Assembly (NCBI RefSeq): GCF_004343155.1
Contig: NZ_SMDC01000003.1
Location: 124,001 to 188,000, forward strand
From: Marichromatium gracile
GTDB taxonomy: Bacteria > Pseudomonadota > Gammaproteobacteria > Chromatiales > Chromatiaceae
DNA length: 64,000 nucleotides
Direction of reading: 5' to 3'
Under the pieces are notes generated by a model. That model was not told where the DNA came from. It saw only the letters and a list, made by a program, of their open reading frames with translations, and did no database searches. Both the position numbers and the translations under genes were made by a program. Below, in pieces: positions 9,133 through 20,753 of this stretch. Within the stretch, counting starts at the first letter, position 1. Each line of letters begins with the position of its first letter.

Positions 9133-9766
9133 GGCACTGAACCTCGGGGGTGATCGCGATCCGCTCCGGGATCGCCAGGGCGCGGGTACGGACATGCACG
9201 ATCATGCCGGCGCGATGCAGGATCATCGCCAGTTGCGCACAGGTCTCGACCTGGGCGTGGATCTGCTCGGGCTCGATGTGTCGGTCGATCGGGTGGGTGC
9301 CGCGACGTGCGCGCGCGAGCCGGTCGGCGACGATGGTCTCGGCGTCGGGGAGCAGGAACTCGAAGGCGAAGCGGCGGCGCCAGTCGATGCCGAGCAGCGA
9401 GCGTCGCGGCGGCGGGATGCGCAGCCGTGTCGGATCGAGCCGCAGTCGCGCCCAGCCCTCGAGCCAGGCGGCATCGAACAGCGCGAGCGCCTCGCTCTGA
9501 TCGACGAAGGGTAGCCCGAGATGGATCTCGCGCGGGCGCAGGGCGAGCACCCGGTCGCGCCACCAGCCCTTGTGCGAGAGATCGACATAGCCCTCGCCGG
9601 GCCAGCCGCCGAGGCGCTCGACCAGGGTGGTCTTGCCCGAACCCGGCGGGCCGGTCACCAGCAGCTGGCCGAAGCGGACCTCGGGCGAGAGCGGCACGCC
9701 ACGGATGTACACCGGCGACTCGACCGGGCGCAGTGGCAGCACCAGACGGCCGGTCGTGTCGCTCAT
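9107..9766 (-). CDS. P-loop NTPase/kinase-like protein paired with phosphatase
   Basis: 219 residues. Walker A is GPPGSGKTTL near residue 39. A candidate Walker B is LLGIDW or FEFLLPDAE, and a basic segment RLARARRGTHPIDRH may be a lid. The fold looks like a small P-loop kinase, not a full AAA+ ATPase. It overlaps the phosphatase gene by 26 nt and sits 25 nt downstream of the Pit transporter gene. Kinase and phosphatase domains occur together in RNA-repair Pnkp proteins, but no ligase or methyltransferase is nearby, so that role is only a possibility. Specific substrate unknown. Confidence 0.68.
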   Translation of the reverse strand: MSDTTGRLVLPLRPVESPVYIRGVPLSPEVRFGQLLVTGPPGSGKTTLVERLGGWPGEGYVDLSHKGWWRDRVLALRPREIHLGLPFVDQSEALALFDAAWLEGWARLRLDPTRLRIPPPRRSLLGIDWRRRFAFEFLLPDAETIVADRLARARRGTHPIDRHIEPEQIHAQVETCAQLAMILHRAGMIVHVRTRALAIPERIAITPEVQCHGDKTQRP

Positions 9767-9790
9767 CGCGCCCGCCCCCGGGCCCGGCCT

Positions 9791-11056
9791 CTAGCCGAAG
9801 ATGCCTGCCAGCACATAGAAGAAGATCGCGGCGAGGATGGCGCCGGCGGGCAGGGTGATGATCCAGGAGAGCACGATGTTGCCGATCACCCGCAGGTCGA
9901 GTGCGGCGATCCCGCGCGACAGGCCCACGCCCATCACCGCGCCGACGGCGATGTGGGTGGTCGAGACCGGCAGGCCGGTCTTGGAGGCGAGCACCACCAC
10001 GCTGGCCGCGGCCAGGGTGGCGCTGAAGCCGCGTGTCGGGGTGAGCTCGGTGATCTTGGTCCCGATGGTCTGCATCACCCGATAGCCCATGGTCGCCAGG
10101 CCGACGACGATGCCGACGCCGCCGAGGGCGAGGATCCACAGCGGCAGCGGGGCCTTGGCCATCACCTCGCCGCCACTGTTGATGATCGCCACGATCGCCG
10201 CCAGCGGGCCGATGCCGTTGGCGACATCGTTGGAACCGTGGGCGAAGGCCATGGCACAGGCGGTGAACAGCATCATCGGGGTGAACACCCGCTCGACGCT
10301 GGCGAAGTGGAAGCTGCGATCGGCGTTGGGGTCGACCTCGACGCGGTCGATGAGCAGCTTGCCGACGGCGGCGGTGGCCAGCCCGATCAGGGTGGCGGTG
10401 AGTAGTGTGGCCGGCAGCGAGAGATGGAAATCGAGGTGCTTGAGTCCCTTGAACAGGGTCACCAGACTGACGATCCAGCCGACCAGGAAGACATAGACCG
10501 GTCCCCAGCGCTTGGCCTGACGGAAGGGGTCCTCGGTGTTGAGGATCAGGGTGCGGATGCTCAGCATCAGCAACAGCGCCACGGCGCCGCCGAGCACCGG
10601 CGAGATCACCCAGCTGGCGACGATCTGGCCGATCTTGTCCCAGTGCACCGCATGGATACCGATGCCGGCGACGGCGAAGCCGACGATGGCGCCGACGATC
10701 GAGTGGGTGGTCGAGACCGGCCAGCCACGGGTCGAGGCGATCATCAGCCAGATCGCGGCGGCGAGCAGTGCCGCGAGCATGCCGAAGACCAGCAGCTCCG
10801 GCTGGTTGGCCACCGCGCCGGCGTCGATGATGCCGCTGCGGATGGTCGAGGTGACGTTACCGCCGGCGATGAAGGCGCCGGCGAACTCGAAGATGGCGGC
10901 GATCACGATCGCCTGCTTGACGGTGATGGCCCCGGAGCCGACCGATGTCCCCATGGCATTGGCGACGTCGTTGGCGCCGATGCCCCAGGTCATGTAGAGA
11001 CCGAATACGATGGCCAGGATCAGGAAGACCGATCCCCACTCACTGATGATTTCCAC
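9791..11056 (-). CDS. pitA: Low-affinity inorganic phosphate transporter, Pit family
   Basis: 421 residues, polytopic. Both Pit signature repeats are visible: GANDVANAMGTSVGSGA near residue 27 and GSNDVANGIGPLAA near 265, together with the paired PVSTTH motifs (WPVSTTHSIVG and LPVSTTHIAVG). Pit proteins import metal-phosphate complexes with protons. The DUF47 gene starts 45 nt upstream on the same strand, the standard DUF47-pit pair. No clear Pho box was seen upstream of the operon. PitA versus PitB cannot be separated here. Confidence 0.94.
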   Translation of the reverse strand: MEIISEWGSVFLILAIVFGLYMTWGIGANDVANAMGTSVGSGAITVKQAIVIAAIFEFAGAFIAGGNVTSTIRSGIIDAGAVANQPELLVFGMLAALLAAAIWLMIASTRGWPVSTTHSIVGAIVGFAVAGIGIHAVHWDKIGQIVASWVISPVLGGAVALLLMLSIRTLILNTEDPFRQAKRWGPVYVFLVGWIVSLVTLFKGLKHLDFHLSLPATLLTATLIGLATAAVGKLLIDRVEVDPNADRSFHFASVERVFTPMMLFTACAMAFAHGSNDVANGIGPLAAIVAIINSGGEVMAKAPLPLWILALGGVGIVVGLATMGYRVMQTIGTKITELTPTRGFSATLAAASVVVLASKTGLPVSTTHIAVGAVMGVGLSRGIAALDLRVIGNIVLSWIITLPAGAILAAIFFYVLAGIFG

Positions 11057-11101
11057 GCTTCCTCCAAAACGATGCCGGATGTGGCGGCGGGTCGATGCGC
11101 G

Positions 11102-11782
11102 TCAACGCGCGATAAGCAGTAGCAGGCGTTCGCCGACCTTCTCGGCGTGGTCGGCGAGGTCGCCGATGCGCTCGATCAGGCGATACCAGAACACCACCGA
11201 GACCGGGTCGAGCCGGTCCTCGTGGGCGAACAGGGTGCGGTTGAGCGACGCGACCAGGGCGTCGGTCTCGCTCTCGATGTTGCAGAGGGTCTCGACCATC
11301 TCCTCGACCCGCGCCGCCTCGCGGCCACGAAAGCCGGTCTCGAGCAGCTCGTCGAGCTCGTCGACCACCCGGGTGGCCTGGATGCAGGCGTCGATACAGC
11401 GGCGTACCAGCGTCATCAGCTCCGGCTGCATCACCCCGGGCAGGGGCATCTCGCGCTGCACCAGCACCCCGGCGATCTCCTGGGCGGTGTCGGCGATCGC
11501 ATCCTGGGTCTCGAGGACCGCCAGCAGGTCGCGACGATCGACCGGCATGAACAGGCTGCGCGGCAGGCGCAGGCGGATCCGGTTCTTGGCCTGGTCGGCG
11601 GCGTGCTCCTGGTCGACGATCGCCTGCTGGGCGCGCTCGAGGCGCTCGCGGTCACCCTCGAACAGGGCGGTGAACAGCTCCGGGAGCAGGGCGACGCAAG
11701 CATCGACCAGATGCATGTGCTCCTGCATCGGTTTGAACGGCGAGCGACCGAACAGATCGGCGATCGGGTTGCTGGGTTTCAT
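11102..11782 (-). CDS. DUF47/PhoU-like regulator of Pit (TIGR00153 family)
   Basis: 226 residues, all-helical. It matches the TIGR00153/DUF47 family: FGRSPFKPMQEHM near the start, then ADQAKNRIRLRLPRSLFMPVDRRDLL and a C-terminal VFWYRLIERIGDLADHAEKVGERL. These proteins are PhoU relatives and are almost always encoded beside Pit transporters, where they are thought to restrain or tune uptake. It is the first gene of the minus-strand phosphate block, so the promoter should lie between 11783 and 12088. The start ATG at 11782 is preceded by GAGGA. Confidence 0.92.
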   Translation of the reverse strand: MKPSNPIADLFGRSPFKPMQEHMHLVDACVALLPELFTALFEGDRERLERAQQAIVDQEHAADQAKNRIRLRLPRSLFMPVDRRDLLAVLETQDAIADTAQEIAGVLVQREMPLPGVMQPELMTLVRRCIDACIQATRVVDELDELLETGFRGREAARVEEMVETLCNIESETDALVASLNRTLFAHEDRLDPVSVVFWYRLIERIGDLADHAEKVGERLLLLIAR

Positions 11783-12088
11783 GGTTTCATCCTCCTCGGC
11801 GGATGCGACGGGAGCGACCGGTATGGGCTGGGATTGATCATGGGTCGGGTGGTGCTGAATCGATCGACGCTATCCTGCCGATGAACGGCGATCGCGCCGG
11901 ACGGCGACTGGACGTCGCGACCAGGACGCGTCGAGCATTGGATGACATTCAGGTTGCGGCCGGCGACATAGTGGCAAAAAACGGCAATCGGGTCGCCATC
12001 TTTTTGGTACAAGGTCGCGCATGATAGCGGGCCGCGTGGACATGGTCCGCGTTCTCCAGGTCACACGGTAGATGATGGAGGCGGTGCA
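11783..12088. other. Divergent intergenic region, no gene seen
   Basis: 306 nt between the DUF47 gene and the HAMP receptor gene. It should hold promoters for both directions. I see no convincing Pho box or paired -35/-10. The right end has GGAGG placed 7 nt before the TTG start of the HAMP gene. An AT-richer patch (11970-12010, with runs of A and T) is the most promoter-like part. Confidence 0.5.
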
Positions 12089-13507
12089 TTGAACCAGATT
12101 GCGGGCCGGTTGCGTATCGGCGAGAAGCTCGTCCTCGGCTTCGGGGCGGTGGCCCTGATCTTCCTCGCGGTGATCTGGCACGATCAGCGCGACCTGCGCG
12201 CGGTGCTCGAGCAACACCGCGACCTGCACGCGCTCGCTGCGGCGCGCCAGGAGGCGGCCTTCGCCATCGAGCGTCACCTGATCGCGCTGCGCGACGCCGA
12301 GGCGCGGTTCCTCGCCGCGCGCGAGCCGGCACAGGCCGAACGGGTGCGGCGCGAGGGCGCGGCGCTGCTCGACTGGGGCGCGCGGCTGGCGGCGACCGAC
12401 GCCGCGGCCGGGGCCGCCGCCGCGCGGATCCGCGCGGCGCTCTCCGACTATCTGGCGCGTTTCGGCGAGATCGAGGCGGGCTGGCGCCGGCGCGGACTCG
12501 ATCACGACAGCGGTCTCCAGGGTGACTTCCGCGCCAGCGCCCACGCGCTGGAGGCGCGTCTGGCGCAATGGGCCCCGGCGCTCGAGCGTGAGCTGCTGCA
12601 GCTGCGTCGACGCGAGAAGGACTATCTGCTGCGCGGCGAGGCGGGTTATGCGGTGATGGTCGAGCGCATCGCCGAGACGCTCGCACAGGGTCTCGCCGCC
12701 GCTGACCTGGAGCGCGGGGCGCGTAGCAGCCTCGAGCAACTGCTCGGCGACTATCTGCGCGATTTCCGCGCGCTGCTCGAACAGGATCGGCGGATCGCCG
12801 TGTTGCGCGCACAGATGGATCAGGCCGCGGCCGCGGTCACGCCATTGGTCGAGACCGCGCTCGCCGAGGCCCGTGCCCGGCTCGATGAGACGGTGCGGGG
12901 GATCGATGCGGCCTCCACCGAGCGGGCACGGCGCAGCGTCTATCTGGCGCTCGTCGCCACCCTCGTCGGGACCCTGCTGGCGCTGGTCTTCACCGCCCGT
13001 CTGGTGCGACCGGTGCGCGAGATGGCCGGGCTGCTCGATCGCCTGACCTACGAGAACCCGCACCAGCGCATCCCCACGCGCCCCGGCGCACGCGACGAGA
13101 TCGACGCCATGGCCCGTTCGCTCAATGCCCTGGCCGATCATCGCGCCACCTTCACGCATTGGTGGCGCAACGCCATGGCCGAGGCGGTCGCGCTGCGCGA
13201 CCTGCAGCTGGCCGCGACCCCGGAGTCCGAGGATACGGCGCGGGCCCGGTTGCGCCGTGCCATCCGCGAGCGTGCCCGGCGGTTGCGGACGGTGCGTGCG
13301 CGCTGCATGCAGCAGCTCGAGCGTATCCGCACCCTGGCGCGTGCCCCGGTGGCGGCGAGCCGCACCGAGCGTGCGCGCGAGCGGGCGACGCTGCAGCATG
13401 CCAGCGAGTCGCTGGCGACCCTGTTGCAGTTGCTCGACGAGCCACTGCCCGATCCGGTTCGCGACGAGGCGGGGCGCCTCCCGAGCGGCGACGAGCGGTC
13501 TAGTTGA
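12089..13507 (+). CDS. Membrane receptor with helical sensor and HAMP domain, no output domain
   Basis: 472 residues from a TTG start with GGAGG 7 nt upstream. TM1 is near residues 14-30 (LVLGFGAVALIFLAVIW). A long helical periplasmic region of about 250 residues follows, resembling the helical bimodular sensors of chemoreceptors. TM2 lies near 289-306 (YLALVATLVGTLLALVF), then a HAMP domain (RLVRPVREMAGLLDRL ... DEIDAMARSLNALADHRATF). Beyond it are about 110 coiled-coil residues with no histidine kinase, methyl-accepting or GGDEF domain. It may signal through a partner. The 3' end overlaps the convergent EAL-GGDEF gene by 8 nt. Confidence 0.72.
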   Translation: MNQIAGRLRIGEKLVLGFGAVALIFLAVIWHDQRDLRAVLEQHRDLHALAAARQEAAFAIERHLIALRDAEARFLAAREPAQAERVRREGAALLDWGARLAATDAAAGAAAARIRAALSDYLARFGEIEAGWRRRGLDHDSGLQGDFRASAHALEARLAQWAPALERELLQLRRREKDYLLRGEAGYAVMVERIAETLAQGLAAADLERGARSSLEQLLGDYLRDFRALLEQDRRIAVLRAQMDQAAAAVTPLVETALAEARARLDETVRGIDAASTERARRSVYLALVATLVGTLLALVFTARLVRPVREMAGLLDRLTYENPHQRIPTRPGARDEIDAMARSLNALADHRATFTHWWRNAMAEAVALRDLQLAATPESEDTARARLRRAIRERARRLRTVRARCMQQLERIRTLARAPVAASRTERARERATLQHASESLATLLQLLDEPLPDPVRDEAGRLPSGDERSS

Positions 13508-15364
13508 GCGCCGGCAGGTAGGGGTTGGGGAGCAGCCCGATGCGCCGTCTCCCGGGATGCTTGCCATGTCTGGCGCGGAGGTGGCGCGATCCGTGCGGAC
13601 CGACGAACAGCCCTGACGCGCTGGCCTTGGCGCGGTGCTTGAGTTCGGCGATGGTCTGGCCGAGCTGCTCGACGCTGCCGTGGTCGTCGCCGGGGCGGAT
13701 GGTCAGCAGCGCGGCGCTGCAGCGCATCAGCCCGGCGCGACGCGGGGTGCCGTCGCGGTCGTGGGCGAGGATACAGCCGCGAGCGCGGTCCTCGGGGTCG
13801 TAGAGGCTCTGCACGTCGGAGCGGAACTTGGCGAGCAGCTGCTCGATGCGGTGGACCACGGCGCCGGACTCGACATCGGCGATGCCGGCGAAGAAGTCGT
13901 CGCCGCCGATATGACCGATGAACCACTGCTCGGGACCGAGCAGCTTGCGCAGCAGCTCGGCGAACATCAGGATCGCGCGGTCGCCGCGGCGAAAGCCGTA
14001 ATGGTCGTTGAAGGCCTTGAAGTTGTCGAAGTCGAGATAGACCAGGTGCCAGATGCGGTGACGCTCGCCGAGCGCGCCCGAGACATAGGCATAGACCGGG
14101 TTGTTGCCCGGTAGCCGGGTCAGCGGGTTCTGCTCGCGGGCGGCGGCGAGGTTCTTCTGCTCGACCAGCTGGAGCAGCGCGGTCGCCGAGATGAAGCCGT
14201 GATAGCGGGCGTCGCGGGTGAGGATCAGCCCCGCGGGGTTGATGTCGGCGCAGTAGGCGCCGAGCAGCCGCTCGGCCGAGTCGTGGATGTCGACCGTCGG
14301 GCAGGGGCGCAGGAAGTCGTGCAGGTTGCGCCCGAAGGCGCGGTTGAGCAGCAGCTCGCGACCATAGTTCGAATAGAGCACATCCTTGATGTCGGCCTCG
14401 TGGATCAGCCCGAGCGGGCGCCCGGCATGGTCGATCACCGGCAGCACGTGATGTACGCGGTCGTGACGGAAGGTCTCGATCATCGCGCCGACCTCGGCAT
14501 CGATCGGTAGTGGCCGGATCGGTTCGATACAGGCGGCGATCAGGCTGCGATCGTCATCGGTGCGTCGCCGGTCGCTGGCGTTGACCCTGGCGATCTCCCG
14601 GTAGCGGGTGCGCAGCGCGCGGTGATCGGTCTGCGGGCGGGCGACCAGATAGCCCTGCACCAGATCGCAGCCGACCTCGCGACAGGCGAGCAGCTCGCGC
14701 TCGGTCTCCACCCCCTCGGCGATCACCGCGATGCCCATCACGTGGGCCAGCTGCACGGTGCTGGCGACGAACAGTCGCTTCTTGTGATCGTCGGCGATGC
14801 CGCTGACGAAGAAACGGTCGATCTTGAGCAGCTCGGGCGGGTGCTCGTAGAGCAGTCGCAGCCCGGCGTAACCACTGCCGAAATCGTCGATGGCGAGATG
14901 GAAGCGATGACGGCGATAGGCGGCGATCACCTCGGCCACTCGCGGGCTGGCGGTGAGGTCGGCGCGCTCGGAGAGCTCGAAGCAGACCGTCTCGGGCGGC
15001 AGGCCGTGCTGCTCGAGCAGGCGCAGGGTGTGGCCCGGGTCCTCGAGTTCGATCAGCTGGGGGTCGAGGTTGAAGAACAACCGGTAGCGCGCCGCCTCGG
15101 GCAACGCGGCGAAGCTGGCGATCGCCAGGGTCCGCAGCTCGCAGTCGAGTTCTGCGGCGCAGCCGAGCCGCCAGGCATGTTCGAGCAGCGCCGGGACGGT
15201 GTCGAAACCGAGCCGGTCGACCCCGCGCAGCAGCGCCTCGTAGCCGTAGACACAGCCGGTGTGGATGTTGACGATCGGCTGCAGCGCGTAGCGCAGTCCA
15301 TCGCGGGCCTGCGCGAGCCAGGTCTCTGGAGTCATGGTGTCGGGCTGGCGATGGGTGCGCTGAG

Positions 15365-15368
<4 letters not shown>
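13500..15368 (-). CDS. EAL-CBS-GGDEF c-di-GMP signalling protein
   Basis: 622 residues. The N-terminal EAL domain (about 15-255) keeps its catalytic set: [42 protein letters not shown] and QGYLVARP, so phosphodiesterase activity is expected. A CBS pair region (about 270-400; [33 protein letters not shown]) follows. The C-terminal GGDEF-like domain has IGGDDFF in place of GGDEF, so cyclase activity is doubtful and a GTP-sensing role is possible. The start overlaps the chemoreceptor stop in an ATGA arrangement. The EAL-CBS-GGDEF order is shared with known Gammaproteobacterial proteins. There is no membrane segment, so it is cytoplasmic. Confidence 0.88.
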
Positions 15369-17239
<1,871 letters not shown>

Positions 17240-17443
17240 GGTGTCGAGGTCGGGTGCGTCCAAGGGAGCGCGGACATCGACTGGCGCGAAGTCTTTGGAG
17301 GGACAGGCGTGGCGCAGGATGTTCGCGATGCCGCGATCATCGACCGGGGAGCCCGGTGGATCGGATCAGCGGCGCAAGTACACCAGACGAAGGTGAAGAT
17401 CCGATGACGGACCCTTGGGGGCACGGGGGGCAGCGATCAGAAG

Positions 17444-17665
17444 ATTGAACCGCCAAGGCGCCAAGGGCGCAAAGGAGAGAAGAGCCCCCAGTGGTCAGCC
17501 TCCAGCCTCCAGCCGCTACCTGCCCTCAAACACTGGCGCTAAAAACGTACGCCACGACTGATGGTCAGCCGTGCCGTGGTCGAAGGCGCACACTCACTGG
17601 AGGCTGGCGGCTGGTCGCTTGCAACTTGAACTTCTTTGCGCTCTTGGCGCCTTGGCGGTTCATCC
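17444..17665. repeat. Composite palindromic repeat: core + CAGCNNY heptads, inverted pair
   Basis: Left arm: core starting ATTGAACCGCCAAGG at 17444-17479, followed by CAGCCTC-type heptads at 17491-17520. Right arm: heptads at 17596-17620 and an inverted core at 17631-17663. The two cores match over about 30 nt with one or two differences, making a dyad element of about 220 bp with a unique 75-nt centre. It lies between the 5' end of the chemoreceptor gene and the 3' end of the SDR gene. The rest of 17240-17689 shows no gene. Confidence 0.85.
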
Positions 17666-17689
17666 CCCCCCCCAGCTGTCGACTGGTCA

Positions 17690-18406
17690 CTAACTCCGCC
17701 CGTAGACCGGGATCGCCGCGCCGGTGACGGCGCGTGCGGCGGGGGAGGCGAGGAAGACGATGACCTCGGCGATCGCGGCCGGCTCGACCCAGTCGCCGGG
17801 GTCCTGGTCGGGCATGGCGGCGCGGTTCTCCGGGGTGTCGACGGTGCCGGGGAGGATACAGTTGACGTTGACGCCCTGGTCGCGCAGCTCGGCCGAGAGG
17901 GTCTCGGTGAGTGCGATCACCGCCGACTTGGCGGCGCTGTAGGGGCCCATGTAGGCGCCGGCGGGGCGGGCGGCGCGGGCCGAGACATTGACCATGGCGC
18001 CGCCGCCGCCGGCGACCAGGTGAGGGACGGCGGCGCGCGCGCCGTGGAGCAGGGTGCGGGCGTTGATGTCGAGCATCCGCTCCCAGTCGGCGTCACTGGT
18101 CTGGTGCAGCGGCGCGCCCATGGCGAAGCCGCCGGCGAGGTTGGTCAGGGTGTCGAGTCGGCCATGGCGTTCGACCAGCCGGGCAAGCTCGGCGCCGAGC
18201 GCGTCGGGGGCGAGCAGGTCGCAGGCGAGACACTCGACGGTGATTCCGGCGCCGAGTTCGTCGCGTGTGCGTTCGAGTGCCTCGCGGTCGCGCGCGAGCA
18301 ATGCCAGCCGGGCGCCGCGTCGGGCGAAGGCGGCGGCGGTGGCGCGACCGAGGTTGCCGGTGGCGCCGGTGATGAGGACCAGTTGCTGGTCGAGTTCGCG
18401 GATCAT
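17690..18406 (-). CDS. Short-chain dehydrogenase/reductase
   Basis: 238 residues, classical SDR length. The cofactor motif is TGATGNLG at about residues 14-21, then NLAGG near 90. The catalytic Ser lies in MVNVSARAA, and Tyr-x3-Lys in PYSAAK. GTVDTPENRAAM and the C-terminal VFLASPAARAVTGAAIPVYG are typical of FabG-like SDRs. Arg at the end of the second strand (LLARDR) suggests NADP. The gene stands alone, with the repeat element immediately downstream and lapB divergent. Substrate unknown. Confidence 0.88.
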   Translation of the reverse strand: MIRELDQQLVLITGATGNLGRATAAAFARRGARLALLARDREALERTRDELGAGITVECLACDLLAPDALGAELARLVERHGRLDTLTNLAGGFAMGAPLHQTSDADWERMLDINARTLLHGARAAVPHLVAGGGGAMVNVSARAARPAGAYMGPYSAAKSAVIALTETLSAELRDQGVNVNCILPGTVDTPENRAAMPDQDPGDWVEPAAIAEVIVFLASPAARAVTGAAIPVYGRS

Positions 18407-18498
18407 GTTCGGACCTCCTGCCCGAGGGGCTCGTGCCGAGCAATCTGGGGTGGGCGCGGTACGGACTCAAGGCAGGAAGCCTCGTGCGGTCGGTCGCG

Positions 18499-18521
18499 CC
18501 GGCCTGTTATGATTGGGCCGG
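18499..18521 (+). promoter_or_regulatory. Candidate lapB promoter: extended -10 inside 6-bp inverted repeats
   Basis: An extended -10 (TGTTATGAT, 18505-18513) lies between CCGGCC (18499-18504) and GGCCGG (18516-18521), a perfect 6-bp inverted repeat. No good -35 is seen at the usual distance. It sits about 180 nt upstream of the lapB start in a 290-nt gene-free stretch shared with the divergent SDR gene. Function is inferred from sequence only. Confidence 0.35.
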
Positions 18522-18696
18522 TGAGCGACCGATCCGGATCACTTGACGGCCCACTCTTCGGTCCTTGCGCTCCTGGGGTGCGAGGTACACGGGCGGTCAT
18601 GCGCGTGCCGCACGGTGACGCTTGCCGTGATCCCTTGCCGTGGTCGTGCCGCGCAGCCTCAGGTACGGCCCCGGCCCGGCTCGATGGAGTGCGCGC

Positions 18697-19893
18697 GTGA
18701 TCGAGATCCTGTTCCTGCTGCTGCCGGTTGCGGCGGCCTCCGGTTGGTGGCTGGCGCGACACGAGCGTCCCGCGTCCCGACGGTCTCGCCGCCCTGCCCA
18801 TCCGAGCTTCCTGCGCGGACTCAACTATCTGCTCGACGAGCAGCCCGACAAGGCGCTCGACATGTTCATCGAGCTCGCCGAGGTCGACGACGAGACCGTC
18901 GAGACCCATCTCGCCCTCGGCAGCCTGTTCCGTCGTCGCGGCGAGGTCGACCGCGCGATCCGTGTCCACCAGAACCTGATGGCGCGTCCCAGCCTCGATG
19001 CCGAGCAGCGCGGCTATGCCCTGCTCGAGCTGGGGCAGGACTACATGAGCGCCGGGCTGCTCGATCGCGCCGAGCTGCTGTTCCAGGAGCTGGCCGGTCT
19101 CGGCCTGCACCGTCAGCGCGCACTCGCCGGGCTGCGCGAGATCTATCAGCAGGAGCGTGACTGGGAGCGCTGTCTGGAGGTCGCCGAGCAGCTGCGTCCC
19201 GGCGGCGAGTCGATGCTCGACGCCGAGATCGCCCACTATCATTGCGAGCTGGCCGAGGAGGCGCGCCGTCGCGGCGAGCACGAGCGCGTTCGCGCGCAAC
19301 TCGCGCGGGCGCTGGAGACCGATCCGGAGTGCGTGCGCGCCAGCATGCTCGAGGCCCGGGTGGCGCTCGAGGAGGGTGAGCCGCAGCGGGCGCTGGCGCT
19401 GTTTCGCGGGCTGGTCGAGCGCCACGGCGCCTATCTGCCGGAGATCCTGCCGGCGCTGATCGAGGCGCTCGAGCGCGTCCCCGGGGAGGACCCGCTGGCG
19501 GTGCTCGAGGAGCTGGCGGCGCGTCATCCCAGTCCGGCGTTGGTGGTGACGCTGGCCGAGCGGGTCGCCGCCGAGCGCGGTCGCACCGAGGCGCTCGAAC
19601 TGCTCTGCGCGCACCTGCGCCGGTTCGCCGACCTGGTGGGACTCGAGCGCCTGCTCGCGCTCGCGCTGACGGAGCTGTCGGACGCCGCCGATGTCCATCG
19701 GCTCGAGCGCGCGCTGGCGGTGATCCGCCATCTGGCCGCGCGCCAGCCGGCCTATCAATGCGATCATTGCGGCTTCCAGGCGCGCTCACTGCACTGGCAG
19801 TGCCCGAGCTGCAAACGCTGGGGCTCGGTGGTGCCGGTGCAGCCCGAGCCGCTGGTGATCGACGCCGGGCTCGACGGCCCACGCCTGGCCTAG
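18697..19893 (+). CDS. lapB: Lipopolysaccharide assembly protein LapB
   Basis: 398 residues from a GTG start with GGAG 8 nt upstream. A single N-terminal membrane anchor (IEILFLLLPVAAASGWWLA) is followed by TPR-type repeats (about residues 40-350) and a C-terminal rubredoxin-like zinc ribbon, YQCDHCGF ... WQCPSCKRWGS, with all four Cys. LapB is an inner-membrane adaptor that ties LPS synthesis to FtsH-mediated LpxC turnover. pyrF follows 36 nt downstream as in other Gammaproteobacteria. The usual upstream lapA is not found here, which is mildly unusual. Confidence 0.93.
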   Translation: MIEILFLLLPVAAASGWWLARHERPASRRSRRPAHPSFLRGLNYLLDEQPDKALDMFIELAEVDDETVETHLALGSLFRRRGEVDRAIRVHQNLMARPSLDAEQRGYALLELGQDYMSAGLLDRAELLFQELAGLGLHRQRALAGLREIYQQERDWERCLEVAEQLRPGGESMLDAEIAHYHCELAEEARRRGEHERVRAQLARALETDPECVRASMLEARVALEEGEPQRALALFRGLVERHGAYLPEILPALIEALERVPGEDPLAVLEELAARHPSPALVVTLAERVAAERGRTEALELLCAHLRRFADLVGLERLLALALTELSDAADVHRLERALAVIRHLAARQPAYQCDHCGFQARSLHWQCPSCKRWGSVVPVQPEPLVIDAGLDGPRLA

Positions 19894-19929
19894 ACGCCGA
19901 TCTCAATCCGAACCCTTGAAGGAACCCCC

Positions 19930-20628
19930 GTGACCCAGTCGACACGCATCATCGTGGCCCTCGATTTCCCCGCCCGCGAGCCGGCGCTCGCCCTGGTCGA
20001 TCAGCTCGACCCGGCACGCTGTCGCCTCAAGGTCGGCAAGGAGCTGTTCACCCGGCTCGGGCCGGACTTCGTCGCCACCTTGCAGGCGCGCGGCTTCGAG
20101 GTCTTTCTCGACCTCAAGTTCCACGACATCCCCAATACCGTCGCCGCGGCCTGTGCCGCGGCGGCCGATCTTGGGGTGTGGATGGTCAACGTCCATGTCA
20201 CCGGCGGGCGGCGGATGATCGAGACCACCCGCGAGCGGCTCGATGCGCTGCCCAAGGCGCCGCTGCTGATCGGGGTGACGGTGCTCACCAGCCTCGACGG
20301 TGACGATCTGGCCGAGGTCGGCTGTCCGGGCGAACCGGCCGAGCGGGTGCTCGCGCTCGCCGAACTCGGTCGCGAGGCCGGGCTCGACGGCATCGTCTGC
20401 TCGCCGCGCGAGTCGGCGGCGGTGCGCGCCGCGCTGGGCGAGGATTTCCTGCTGGTCACCCCGGGGGTGCGCCCGAGCTGGGCGGCGACGGGGGATCAGA
20501 AACGGGTGATGACCCCGCGCGAGGCGGTTGCCGCCGGCTCCGATCACCTGGTGATCGGCCGCCCGATCGCCGCCGCGCCCGATCCGCTGGCCGCGCTGGC
20601 CGAGATCGAGCGCGAACTCGCGGGCTGA
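19930..20628 (+). CDS. pyrF: Orotidine-5'-phosphate decarboxylase
   Basis: Makes UMP from OMP, the last step of de novo pyrimidine synthesis. 232 residues from a GTG start. The N-terminal IIVALDFP and the catalytic loop [13 protein letters not shown] (the Asp-x-Lys-x2-Asp array) are intact. The phosphate-binding end reads [11 protein letters not shown] and HLVIGRPI. Length is normal for PyrF group I. It follows lapB and precedes galU, so one transcript is possible, although 125 nt separate pyrF and galU. Confidence 0.96.
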   Translation: MTQSTRIIVALDFPAREPALALVDQLDPARCRLKVGKELFTRLGPDFVATLQARGFEVFLDLKFHDIPNTVAAACAAAADLGVWMVNVHVTGGRRMIETTRERLDALPKAPLLIGVTVLTSLDGDDLAEVGCPGEPAERVLALAELGREAGLDGIVCSPRESAAVRAALGEDFLLVTPGVRPSWAATGDQKRVMTPREAVAAGSDHLVIGRPIAAAPDPLAALAEIERELAG

Positions 20629-20753
20629 ACACGGCGCCCCGCCGGCGCTGGTCGAGGCCGATCGTGCCTCCCGCCGGCGACGCGTGGATGCGTTCGCCCC
20701 GGACGGGGTGCGCCGTATCAAGCAATCAATATCGACGTAGAGGAGATGACTCG

